This document shows, piece by piece, positions 44,616-53,132 of a stretch of DNA of 64,000 nt. The notes below the pieces were generated by a model. It was not told the origin of the DNA and searched no databases. It was given only the letters and a program-made list of their open reading frames with translations. Every line of letters begins with the position of its first letter. The stretch's first letter is position 1. Location of the stretch: positions 51,190 to 115,189 of the forward strand of contig NZ_VCNK01000025.1 in the NCBI RefSeq assembly GCF_006265095.1. Direction: 5' to 3'. The position numbers and the translations under genes were made by a program. Source of the stretch: Phaeobacter sp. B1627. Its GTDB lineage: Bacteria; Pseudomonadota; Alphaproteobacteria; Rhodobacterales; Rhodobacteraceae.

Positions 44616-46094
44616 ATGAACTTCAAAATTCCTGTTGTGGCGGCGATTTCCGCCCTGACCCTGATGACCGGCGCCGCCTGGAGCAAGGACAGCGTGATCT
44701 ATGCGACCAGCCTTGAGCCACCCCATCTGGACCCCACGGCTGGCGCCGCTCAGGCGATTGATGCAGTGGTGCATTTCAACATATTCGAAGGCCTGACCCG
44801 GTTCACGCCCGAGGGGGCCGTGGTGCCGCTGCTGGCGAAATCCTGGGACATCTCTGCAGATGGTCTGACCTACACCTTCACTCTGCAGGATGGCGTGACC
44901 TTTCACGACGGCAGCACATTTGACGCCGAAGACGTGAAATTCTCGCTCGACCGGGCACGGGCCGACGACAGCACCAACGCCCAGAAGGCCCTGTTCTCCG
45001 CCATTTCCGATGTTTCGGTTGCGGGCCCGCAGACCGTTGTTGTCACCCTGACCGAGCCAAACGGCAACCTGTTGTTCAACCTCGCCTGGGGGGATGCGGT
45101 CATCGTCGCGCCCGAGACCGCCGCGACGCTGAAGACCGCGCCAACCGGCACCGGCCCCTACCGGTTCGCGGAATGGGTGCAGGGGGATCGGGTCGAAATG
45201 ACCCGCAACCCCGACTACTGGGGCGCGGCTCCGGCCCTTTCGGCCGCAACGATCAAGTTCATTTCCGACCCCACCGCCGCCTTCGCCGCAATGATGGCCG
45301 AGGATATCGACGCCTTCGACAACTTCCCGGCGCCGGAGAACGTCGTCCAGTTCGAAGCTGACCCGCGCTTTCAGGTGCTTGTCGGCTCGACCGAGGGCGA
45401 GACAATCCTGTCCACCAACAATGCCCAACCGCCCTTTGACAATCCCAAGGTCCGCGAGGCGCTGGCCCATGCGATCGACCGGCAGGCGATCATTGACGGC
45501 GCCATGTTCGGCTATGGCACCCCGATCGGCACCCATTTTGCGCCGCATAACCCCGCCTATGTGGATCTGACCGGTCACTCTGATTTTGACCCGGACAAGG
45601 CCCGCGCCCTTCTGGCCGAGGCGGGGATGGCGAACGGGTTCACCACCACCCTGCATCTGCCGCCTCCCTCCTATGCCCGCCGCGGTGGAGAGATCATTGC
45701 CGCACAGCTGGCGCAGGTCGGAATTACGGCCGAGATCATCAATGTTGAATGGGCTCAATGGCTGGAGACGGTGTTCAAGGGCAAAACCTACGGGCTCACG
45801 ATTGTCAGCCACACAGAGCCGATGGATATCGGTATCTACGCGCGTCCCGGCTACTACTTTCAGTATGACAACCCCGACCTGCAGGGGTTGATGAACCGTC
45901 TGAACGCAACCACCGACCCGGACAAGCGGACCGAGATGCTGCAGGACGCCCAGAGGGTGATCGCCGATGATTACGTCAATGGCTACCTGTTCCAGCTTGC
46001 CAAAATCGGCATCGCCAAAGCCGATCTTCAGGGACTGTGGGTGAACGCGCCCACCGCTGCGATCGAGATCGGCGCCCTCAGCTGGGCGGAGTGA
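44616..46094 (+). CDS. ABC transporter substrate-binding protein, family 5 (dipeptide/opine type)
   Basis: 492-residue periplasmic binding protein. The signal peptide is MNFKIPVVAAISALTLMTGAAWS. The SBP_bac_5 signatures are PPHLDPTAGAAQAIDAVVHFNIFEGLTRF, LAKSWDISADGLTYTFTL, GTGPYRF and NPKVREALAHAIDRQAI. GGAGGACC precedes the ATG. It heads a complete importer operon followed, after a 240-bp gap with a hairpin, by two permeases and a double ATPase. Substrate could be a peptide, opine or amine. Confidence 0.9.
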   Translation: MNFKIPVVAAISALTLMTGAAWSKDSVIYATSLEPPHLDPTAGAAQAIDAVVHFNIFEGLTRFTPEGAVVPLLAKSWDISADGLTYTFTLQDGVTFHDGSTFDAEDVKFSLDRARADDSTNAQKALFSAISDVSVAGPQTVVVTLTEPNGNLLFNLAWGDAVIVAPETAATLKTAPTGTGPYRFAEWVQGDRVEMTRNPDYWGAAPALSAATIKFISDPTAAFAAMMAEDIDAFDNFPAPENVVQFEADPRFQVLVGSTEGETILSTNNAQPPFDNPKVREALAHAIDRQAIIDGAMFGYGTPIGTHFAPHNPAYVDLTGHSDFDPDKARALLAEAGMANGFTTTLHLPPPSYARRGGEIIAAQLAQVGITAEIINVEWAQWLETVFKGKTYGLTIVSHTEPMDIGIYARPGYYFQYDNPDLQGLMNRLNATTDPDKRTEMLQDAQRVIADDYVNGYLFQLAKIGIAKADLQGLWVNAPTAAIEIGALSWAE

Positions 46095-46145
46095 TCCGCC
46101 GCGCCAGAAGGACACGAAGGAACACGGCGCGACAAAGAGAAACAG

Positions 46146-46167
46146 GCGGGCGGATCTTTCTGCCCGC
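46146..46167 (+). terminator. Hairpin between the binding-protein and permease genes
   Basis: GCGGGC, a 10-base loop with a short T-rich stretch, then GCCCGC. It lies about 50 bp after the binding-protein stop. Such stem-loops commonly stabilise or partly terminate the transcript so that binding protein is made in excess. No long T-run follows. The remainder of the 240-bp gap shows no gene. Confidence 0.4.
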
Positions 46168-46334
46168 TGCAGATCCATGTGATGCGCATCCACGCGAGAT
46201 GCCCCGATCCCGCAGGCACCTCATGGGCAAAAAGCACGCGCAATAGCGCCAAAGCGCCGGACCTCCGGTATTGCAAAGCGGTTTTGTGAAGCTCCCTCTG
46301 GACCGCAGAGGTCTCGCCGCCTAACGTGCCGCCA

Positions 46335-47282
46335 ATGCTGCACTATCTCACCAGACGTCTGCTCTCTCTCCTGCTGAGCCTCGCCATCGCTTCGATGGTG
46401 ATTTTTGCCGTGATCGAAGTCGCCCCGGGTGATCCCGCCTCTTTCATGCTCGGCACCGGCGCACAGGAAGACACGGTGGCCGCCCTGCGCCACGAGCTGG
46501 GGTTGGATCAGGGCAAAGTCAGCCGCTATCTGACCTGGGTCAGTGGCATGCTGACCGGCGATTTCGGAACCTCCTATACATATAGAACCCCGGTGGCAAA
46601 AATGGTGGGCGAACGGCTCTGGGTCTCGTTGCCGCTGGCGATATATGCGCTGATCCTGTCGACGCTGATTGCCCTCCCTGCAGGGGTCTATGCCGCATCG
46701 CGCCGGGGCAAGGCCGGCGATATGGCGGTGATGGGGGCCACGCAGTTCGGGATGGCGGTGCCCAATTTCTGGTTTGCAATGCTGCTGGTGCTCGTGTTCG
46801 CGATCAACCTGCGCTGGTTTTCCGCCGGAGGGTTTGTCGGCTGGGACAAGGGGATCTGGGCGGGGTTGCATGCGCTGACCCTGCCCGCCATCGCGCTGGC
46901 CCTGCCGCAGGCGGCCATTCTGGCCCGCGTCATGCGCTCCTCCCTGCTTGAGGTCCTGGGCGAGGATTTCATGCGCTCCGCCCGCGCCAAGGGCCTGACC
47001 CAAGGGCAGGCCATCCGCCGACACGGGGTACGCAACGCATTGATCCCCGTGCTGACGATCATCGGGTTGCAGTTTTCCTTTCTGCTCGCGGGGGCCATCA
47101 TAATCGAACAGGTATTCTACCTGCCGGGCCTTGGACGGCTGGTGTTTCAGGCCATCTCCGCCCGGGATCTGATCGTGGTCGAAAGCGTCGTCATGCTTCT
47201 GGTCTTTGCGGTGATCCTGGTGAATTTCATCGTCGATCTCACCTATGCGGTGGTCGACCCGCGCTTGCGGAGGGCAGCGTGA
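46335..47282 (+). CDS. ABC transporter permease, DppB type
   Basis: 315-residue permease with the N-terminal LLSLLLSLAIASMVIFAVIEVAPGDPA signature of the DppB/OppB family and about six membrane segments. The cytoplasmic EAA loop is DFMRSARAKGLTQGQAIRRHGVRNALIPV. The ATG at 46335 is preferred; a GTG three codons upstream is possible. The stop overlaps the GTG of the next permease gene by four bases. Confidence 0.9.
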   Translation: MLHYLTRRLLSLLLSLAIASMVIFAVIEVAPGDPASFMLGTGAQEDTVAALRHELGLDQGKVSRYLTWVSGMLTGDFGTSYTYRTPVAKMVGERLWVSLPLAIYALILSTLIALPAGVYAASRRGKAGDMAVMGATQFGMAVPNFWFAMLLVLVFAINLRWFSAGGFVGWDKGIWAGLHALTLPAIALALPQAAILARVMRSSLLEVLGEDFMRSARAKGLTQGQAIRRHGVRNALIPVLTIIGLQFSFLLAGAIIIEQVFYLPGLGRLVFQAISARDLIVVESVVMLLVFAVILVNFIVDLTYAVVDPRLRRAA

Positions 47283-48094
47283 ACCGTAGTCTGATCCTAG
47301 GCGGCGCCCTCAGCGCCATCATGCTGTTTCTGGCGATATCTTCCTTCGTCTGGACGCCGTATGACCATACGCTCATGGACATCCCGAACAAACTGCAGCC
47401 TCCGAATGCCGTCCATTGGCTGGGCACCGATCATTTCGGCCGGGATATCCTGTCCATGATCATGGTCGGCGCGCGCACCTCGCTTGCGGTGGCGCTGCTG
47501 GCCGTCGGCATCGGCATGGGGCTGGGTGTCCCGCTCGGTCTGGCCGCCGCCGCCACCCGGGGCTCCTGGCTGGATGAGCTCATCATGCGCGGCAACGATC
47601 TGGTCTTTGCCTTCCCCTCGCTGGTGATCGCGATCCTCATCACCGCCGTCTTCGGGCCGGGCGCCGCCAATGCCATCGTGGCCATCGGCATCTTCAACAT
47701 CCCGGTCTTTGCCCGGGTGGCGCGGGGCGGCAGCCTCAGTCTCTGGGCGCGGGAGTTCATCCTTGCCGCCCGCGTTGCCGGCAAGACACGGGCGCGGATT
47801 TCGGCGGAACACATCCTGCCCAACATTGCCAACCTGTTGATTGTCCAGGGCACCATCCAGTTCTCGCTGGGTATTCTGGCCGAAGCAGGCCTGTCCTACG
47901 TCGGTCTCGGCGCGCAGCCGCCAACGCCAAGCTGGGGCCGCATGCTGGCAGAGGCGCAGACAATGGTCAGCCTGGCACCACACCTGGCCATCGTTCCGGG
48001 TCTGGCCATCATCGTGACTGTCGTCGGGCTCAACCTCCTCGGCGACGGGCTGCGCGACCGGTTCGACCCCCGTCTGCTGGAGGGCCGCTCATGA
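47279..48094 (+). CDS. ABC transporter permease, DppC type
   Basis: 271-residue partner permease with the family segment HWLGTDHFGRDILSMIMVGARTSL and EAA loop EFILAARVAGKTRARISAEHILPN. There are five to six membrane segments. GTG start overlapping the previous stop, and stop overlapping the ATPase ATG, show tight coupling. Confidence 0.9.
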   Translation: MNRSLILGGALSAIMLFLAISSFVWTPYDHTLMDIPNKLQPPNAVHWLGTDHFGRDILSMIMVGARTSLAVALLAVGIGMGLGVPLGLAAAATRGSWLDELIMRGNDLVFAFPSLVIAILITAVFGPGAANAIVAIGIFNIPVFARVARGGSLSLWAREFILAARVAGKTRARISAEHILPNIANLLIVQGTIQFSLGILAEAGLSYVGLGAQPPTPSWGRMLAEAQTMVSLAPHLAIVPGLAIIVTVVGLNLLGDGLRDRFDPRLLEGRS

Positions 48095-49728
48095 GCCTTC
48101 TGGATATCTCCGGCCTGTCGCTGTCGATCGGAGCCTTGCCGATCCTGCGGGACGTGACCCTGTCGATCGCCGCCGGTGAAATCCTGGCCGTGACCGGCGA
48201 GAGCGGCTCCGGCAAGTCGATGACCGCCCTTGCGGTGATGCGCCTGCTGCCGCAGGCGGCGGTGAGCAAGGGTGCCATCTACCTTGACGGCACCGACATC
48301 TGCACCCTCAGTGAACAGGACATGTGCCACCGGCGCGGGCGCGACATCGGCATGGTGTTTCAGGAACCGATGACCGCGCTGAACCCGGTCATGACCATCG
48401 GCGCGCAGGTGGCAGAGACAATCCTCATCCACGAAACCCTGTCCCGTGCCGAGGCCGACGCCGAAGCCGCCCGCGTTCTGACCCGCGTCGGCCTGCCCCC
48501 GGACCGCTTCCCGCCGGAGCGCTATCCGCATGAACTCTCGGGCGGCCAACGTCAGCGGGTGGTGATTGCAATGGCCATTGCCCTGCGTCCGAAACTGCTG
48601 ATTGCCGATGAACCGACCACCGCGCTGGATGTAACGACCCAGGCGCAGATCCTCGATCTGCTGAAGGACCTCGTCCGCGAATATGGCATGGGGTTGATGA
48701 TCATCACCCATGACCTCGCGGTTGTTGCAGGGCTTGCGGATCGCCTCGTGGTGATGCGTCAGGGCGAAGTGGTGGAGCGCGGCCCGACCCGGAATGTACT
48801 GACCCATCAGCGGCACCCCTATACGCGCATGCTGTTTGAGGCCTCGGCCCATGTGGTCGACCTGCCTGCCGCGCCCGCATCACCCGCACCGCTGCTGGAG
48901 ATCCGGGGCGCGGTGCGTGACTACCCCACCGCCCGCAAGGGAATCTTTGGCCGCCCCGGGACATTCCGCGCGGTGAAAAACCTGAGTTTTACCCTGCACC
49001 GGGGGGAACGCCTCGGTCTCGTGGGTGAATCAGGCTGCGGAAAATCGACCCTGACACGGGCCATTCTCGGGCTGGAACTGCTGCAGAGCGGGGAAATCCT
49101 GCTGAACGGTCAGCCCCTCAGCCCCCGGCGCACACCAGCTGAACGGCGCGCTATGCAGGTGGTGTTTCAGGATCCCTTCGGCAGTTTCAATCCCCGTCAC
49201 CGGGTCAGGCGGCTGATCACCGAACCCTTTCACCTCGCAGACCAGCTGACGGACGGGGGCCCGCGCGGCCGACAGCGGGAAGATGTGGTTTCACAGGTGC
49301 TTGAGGATGTCGGCCTCAAGGCGTCGGATGCAGACAAATACATTCATCAGTTCTCGGGCGGGCAGCGGCAGCGCATTGCCATTGCCCGGGCCCTGATCAC
49401 CCGGCCCGAGCTGATCATTTTCGACGAGGCCGTCTCGGCGCTGGATGTTTCGGTCCGCGCCCGTATCCTGGATCTGATCGCGGATCTGTGCCGCGCCTAT
49501 GGTCTGACCTATTTGTTCATCAGTCACGATCTGAACGTGGTGCGCAGCATATGCGACAGGGTCATGGTGATGCAGAACGGCGAAATCGTCGAAGCGGGCC
49601 CCGCCGAACAGGTGTTCAGCACCCCGCAACACGCCTATACGCGGACACTGCTGGCGGCCGCACCGCAACTGCCAAGCTACGCCCCCACCGAAGCGAGCCC
49701 TGATCTGGCGACCGAGACCCCGGTATGA
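48091..49728 (+). CDS. Fused double ATPase of the peptide-type importer (DppD-DppF fusion)
   Basis: 545-residue protein with two complete ABC domains. The first has [29 protein letters not shown] and ITHDL; the second has [29 protein letters not shown] and ISHDL. The oligopeptide-transporter C-terminal region ([11 protein letters not shown]) ends each half. One gene therefore replaces separate dppD and dppF. Its stop overlaps the GNAT gene start. Confidence 0.93.
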   Translation: MSLLDISGLSLSIGALPILRDVTLSIAAGEILAVTGESGSGKSMTALAVMRLLPQAAVSKGAIYLDGTDICTLSEQDMCHRRGRDIGMVFQEPMTALNPVMTIGAQVAETILIHETLSRAEADAEAARVLTRVGLPPDRFPPERYPHELSGGQRQRVVIAMAIALRPKLLIADEPTTALDVTTQAQILDLLKDLVREYGMGLMIITHDLAVVAGLADRLVVMRQGEVVERGPTRNVLTHQRHPYTRMLFEASAHVVDLPAAPASPAPLLEIRGAVRDYPTARKGIFGRPGTFRAVKNLSFTLHRGERLGLVGESGCGKSTLTRAILGLELLQSGEILLNGQPLSPRRTPAERRAMQVVFQDPFGSFNPRHRVRRLITEPFHLADQLTDGGPRGRQREDVVSQVLEDVGLKASDADKYIHQFSGGQRQRIAIARALITRPELIIFDEAVSALDVSVRARILDLIADLCRAYGLTYLFISHDLNVVRSICDRVMVMQNGEIVEAGPAEQVFSTPQHAYTRTLLAAAPQLPSYAPTEASPDLATETPV

Positions 49729-50198
49729 GCGTCTCGCTCTCGCTGATCCTCCCGCGCGAGCGGGGGCGTCTCTCCAGCCTGCTGGCCCCCTATTTTGCCG
49801 ACGTCTCCCCCAATGCGGATATTGACCCGCTGCAGCGGGCCGAACAGATGCTGAACCGCAAGGACGTCACTGCTTTCTGGATCCACGCGGGGGACCTCCG
49901 CACCGGCTTTGCCATTGTGCTGAACCTGCCGGACGACCGGCGGGAGTTGTCTGAATTCATGATCCTGCCCAATTACCGCCGACGCGGGCTGGGAACCGCG
50001 GCAGCAGCCCTGATTCTGAACGAGTTTCCCGGCTTTTGGCGCATGGGTATCTCGCGCCACTCCCGGATGGCCGCAGCCTTCTGGGGGACATGTCTCAGCC
50101 TGCTGCCCAACGTGAGCGGCCTGCGCGAAGGCGCCCCGTTCACCGACCAGCAAATCAAAAGCTTCACGTTTGAGATCGAAGGACCGCACCATGGCTGA
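49725..50198 (+). CDS. GNAT-family N-acetyltransferase
   Basis: 157-residue GNAT protein with the acetyl-CoA-binding motif LPNYRRRGLGTAAAALIL and an ISRHSRMAAAFW helix. It overlaps the double ATPase by four bases and the aldehyde dehydrogenase by eight, so it belongs to the importer operon and probably acts on the imported compound or a breakdown product. Substrate unknown. Confidence 0.8.
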   Translation: MSVSLSLILPRERGRLSSLLAPYFADVSPNADIDPLQRAEQMLNRKDVTAFWIHAGDLRTGFAIVLNLPDDRRELSEFMILPNYRRRGLGTAAAALILNEFPGFWRMGISRHSRMAAAFWGTCLSLLPNVSGLREGAPFTDQQIKSFTFEIEGPHHG

Positions 50199-51648
50199 CT
50201 CCGCCCCCCTCTGGTTTGACCCCAGTCTGTGTTTCATTGGTGGCGTATGGCAACCCGCGACCCGGGGCCGGACGCTGCCGCTTGTGAACCCCTCGGACGG
50301 CGCGGAAATCTGCCGGATCGCCCGCGGCGAGGCCGAAGACATTGACGCCGCCGTTGCAGCCGCACAGGCCGCCCAAGACGGGGAATGGGGGAAGATGAGC
50401 GCCACCGAACGGGGACGCATCCTGTCCCGGCTCGGGCAGATCGTGTCTGACAATGTGGCCGCGCTCACCGCGCTGGAGGTCATGGATGTCGGCAAACCGC
50501 TCTCGCAGGCCCGCGCGGATGCGGTCGCACTGGCGCGCTATTGCGAATTCTACGGCGGCGCTGCGGACAAGGTAATGGGGGAGACCATCCCCTATATGAA
50601 CGGCTACACGGTCTATACCCTGCGCGAACCCTTCGGCGTCACGGGCCATATCGTGCCGTGGAACTACCCGATGCAGATCATCGGACGCTCCGTGGGCGCG
50701 GCCCTCGCGATGGGCAATTCCTGCGTTTTGAAACCCGCCGAAGAAGCCTGCCTCACGGCACTGGCTTTTGCCCATCTCGCCGAACAGGCGGGCCTGCCGC
50801 CCGGCGCGCTGAACGTGGTGCCCGGCATCGGAGCAGAGGCCGGGGCCGCTCTTTCGGGACATCCCGGCGTCCAGCATATCTCCTTCACCGGCTCTGTGGC
50901 GACCGGTGCCGCGGTCCAGGCCGCCGCCGCAGGAAATGTGGTGCCGGTCACGCTGGAACTGGGCGGAAAATCCCCCCAGCTCGTGTTTGCCGATGCTGAT
51001 CTGGATGCCGCGCTGCCTTTTTTGGTGAATGCGGGGATCCAGAACGGAGGCCAGACCTGTTCGGCGGCCTCCCGCATTCTGGTGCAGCGCCCCGTCTACG
51101 CCGAGGTCAAAGCCCGCATGGCCGATGCCTATAGCGAACTCACCGTCGGCCCGGCCGCCGAGGACCTGCGGCTGGGTCCCCTGATTTCGGCCCGTCAGCG
51201 CGATATTGTCGAACAGTTTCTGGCCCAGGGCGACGATCTGGTCATCGCCGGTCAAGGCCGGATCGTGGAGCATGCCCCCCCGGCAGGTGCCTATGTGCGC
51301 CCGACCCTGTTTGCCGATGTCCCCGCAGATCATGTTCTGGCGCAGCAGGAGATTTTCGGCCCGGTCCAGGTCCTGATCCCCTTCGACACCGAAGAGGACG
51401 CGGTCAGAATCGCCAATTCCACCGACTTTGGCCTCGTGGCCGCCCTCTGGACCCGGGACGGAGCCCGCCAGTTCCGTCTGGCCAAGCGCCTGAAAGCGGG
51501 ACAGGTTTTCCTCAACACATATGGGGCGGGCGGCGGCGTCGAGCTGCCGTTTGGCGGTGTTGGAAAATCAGGCCACGGACGGGAGAAGGGCTTTGACGCC
51601 CTCTATGGATTTTCCCAGCTCAAGACGGTGGCCGCTCAACACGGCTGA
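50191..51648 (+). CDS. NAD(P)-dependent aldehyde dehydrogenase
   Basis: 485-residue ALDH-superfamily enzyme. Glu256 in ELGGKSP and Cys290 in NGGQTCSA are the general base and nucleophile. It shows VPWNYPMQ at the substrate tunnel, FTGSVATG at the cofactor site and the C-terminal PFGGVGKSGHGREKG. It is closest in style to betaine-aldehyde or aminoaldehyde dehydrogenases. AAGGA precedes the ATG at 50191. As the last gene of the importer operon it points to an amine- or aldehyde-yielding substrate. Confidence 0.92.
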   Translation: MADSAPLWFDPSLCFIGGVWQPATRGRTLPLVNPSDGAEICRIARGEAEDIDAAVAAAQAAQDGEWGKMSATERGRILSRLGQIVSDNVAALTALEVMDVGKPLSQARADAVALARYCEFYGGAADKVMGETIPYMNGYTVYTLREPFGVTGHIVPWNYPMQIIGRSVGAALAMGNSCVLKPAEEACLTALAFAHLAEQAGLPPGALNVVPGIGAEAGAALSGHPGVQHISFTGSVATGAAVQAAAAGNVVPVTLELGGKSPQLVFADADLDAALPFLVNAGIQNGGQTCSAASRILVQRPVYAEVKARMADAYSELTVGPAAEDLRLGPLISARQRDIVEQFLAQGDDLVIAGQGRIVEHAPPAGAYVRPTLFADVPADHVLAQQEIFGPVQVLIPFDTEEDAVRIANSTDFGLVAALWTRDGARQFRLAKRLKAGQVFLNTYGAGGGVELPFGGVGKSGHGREKGFDALYGFSQLKTVAAQHG

Positions 51649-51780
51649 TCCGGTCTCCCGCCGGATCCCCACCGGAAGGACGCCCAAGGAAGGCTTTGAG
51701 CCACCGGTGTGGTCCTACCTGAGCGGCGCGGCTCGGCGGAGGGGGCGGACCTCTCAGGCCAGGACCTGGCCGCGTGACCG

Positions 51781-53070
51781 TCAGACGATCACCTCCATAC
51801 TGTCCTGCGCGCCGACACCGAACACCCGTTTGTAGCGTGCGATTTCTTCTGCGGGACCCATCGCCTTTTCCGGGTTATCCGACAGTTTCACCGTCGGCTG
51901 CCCATTCGCGGACACGGCCTTGCACACCAAGGAGAAGGGCGCCAGCCCGTCCTCCGGCACCAGCCCGCGGAAATCATTGGTCAGCAAGGTCCCCCAGCCG
52001 AAGGATGCCTTCACCCGCCCCGCGAATTGGCGGTGCAGCTCCGCAATCTTGTCGACATCCAGCCCATCAGAGAAAATCACCCGTTTTTCGCGCGGATCTT
52101 CGCCGCGATCCTGCCACCAGCGGATCGCGATCTCTGCGGCCGAGGCCGGGTCGCCACTGTCGATCCTCACACCGGTCCAGCCCGCCAGCCAATCCGGCGC
52201 CCGATCCAGAAATCCCTGGGTGCCGTAGGTGTCCGGCAGAATGATGCGCAGATTGCCTTCGTGTTCCTCGTGCCAGTCCGACAACACATCATAGGGCGCC
52301 TGCGCCAATGCAGCGTCATCCCGGGCCAGGGCAGAATAGACCATCGGCAGCTCATGCGCGTTGGTTCCGATCGCCTCCAGCTCTCGCCGCATCGCGATCA
52401 GACAGTTCGAGGTGCCGGTGAACGAGCCGCCCAAGCCCTCGCGCATGGCCTGCGCGCACCAGTCCTGCCAGAGGAAACTATGTCGTCTCCGGGTGCCGAA
52501 GTCCGCAATCGAGAGGCCTTCAACGCCCCGCAAACGCTCGATCTTTTCCCAGACCCGCGTCATGGCACGGGCGTAGAGAACCTGCAGCTCAAACCGCCCC
52601 ATATCATTGAGAACTGCCCGCGACCGCAGCTCCATCAGCACCGCCAGCGCCGGCACCTCCCACAGCATGACCTCGGGCCAGGACCCTTCGAATGTCAGCT
52701 CGTACTGATCGCCCTTGCGTTCCAGATGGTAGGGCGGCAGACGCAGCCCTTCGAACCATTCCATGAAATCCGGGCGGAACATCTGGCGCTTGCCGTAAAA
52801 CGTGTTGCCGCGCAGCCAGGTGCTCTCGCCCCGGCTGAGGGACAGGGACCGGATGTGATCGAGCTGTTCGCGCAGTTCGCCCTCGTCAATCAGCCGCGCC
52901 AGCGGCACGTCTGACGAGCGGTTGATCAGCGAAAAAACCACATGGGTGTCGGGCTTGTTCCGAAACACCGACTGGCACATCAACAGCTTGTAGAAATCCG
53001 TATCGATCAGGGACCGGATGATGGGGTCGATCTTCCACTTGTGATTGTAGACGCGGGTTGCAATGTCCAA
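51781..53070 (-). CDS. pncB: Nicotinate phosphoribosyltransferase
   Basis: 429-residue enzyme joining nicotinate and PRPP in the NAD salvage pathway. The N-terminus YNHKWKIDPIIRSLIDTDFYKLLMCQ, GLSIADFGTRRRHS, GTSNCLIAMRR, RIDSGDP and IFSDGLDVDKI are family motifs. The start appears to be TTG at 53070, with GGAAGGGG upstream; no in-frame ATG fits the conserved N-terminus. pncA lies on the same strand beyond the membrane hybrid kinase, so the two steps of nicotinamide salvage flank a sensor gene. Confidence 0.95.
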   Translation of the reverse strand: MDIATRVYNHKWKIDPIIRSLIDTDFYKLLMCQSVFRNKPDTHVVFSLINRSSDVPLARLIDEGELREQLDHIRSLSLSRGESTWLRGNTFYGKRQMFRPDFMEWFEGLRLPPYHLERKGDQYELTFEGSWPEVMLWEVPALAVLMELRSRAVLNDMGRFELQVLYARAMTRVWEKIERLRGVEGLSIADFGTRRRHSFLWQDWCAQAMREGLGGSFTGTSNCLIAMRRELEAIGTNAHELPMVYSALARDDAALAQAPYDVLSDWHEEHEGNLRIILPDTYGTQGFLDRAPDWLAGWTGVRIDSGDPASAAEIAIRWWQDRGEDPREKRVIFSDGLDVDKIAELHRQFAGRVKASFGWGTLLTNDFRGLVPEDGLAPFSLVCKAVSANGQPTVKLSDNPEKAMGPAEEIARYKRVFGVGAQDSMEVIV

Positions 53071-53132
53071 AGGTCGGCCCCTTCCGGTTGTTCACGGATT
53101 GATAGGACAGGGGGCCCCTGTCGGCAAGCTGT

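Noticed and set aside
44559..46193. 544-codon open frame on the minus strand
   Set aside because: Antisense to the substrate-binding protein gene; no family motifs.
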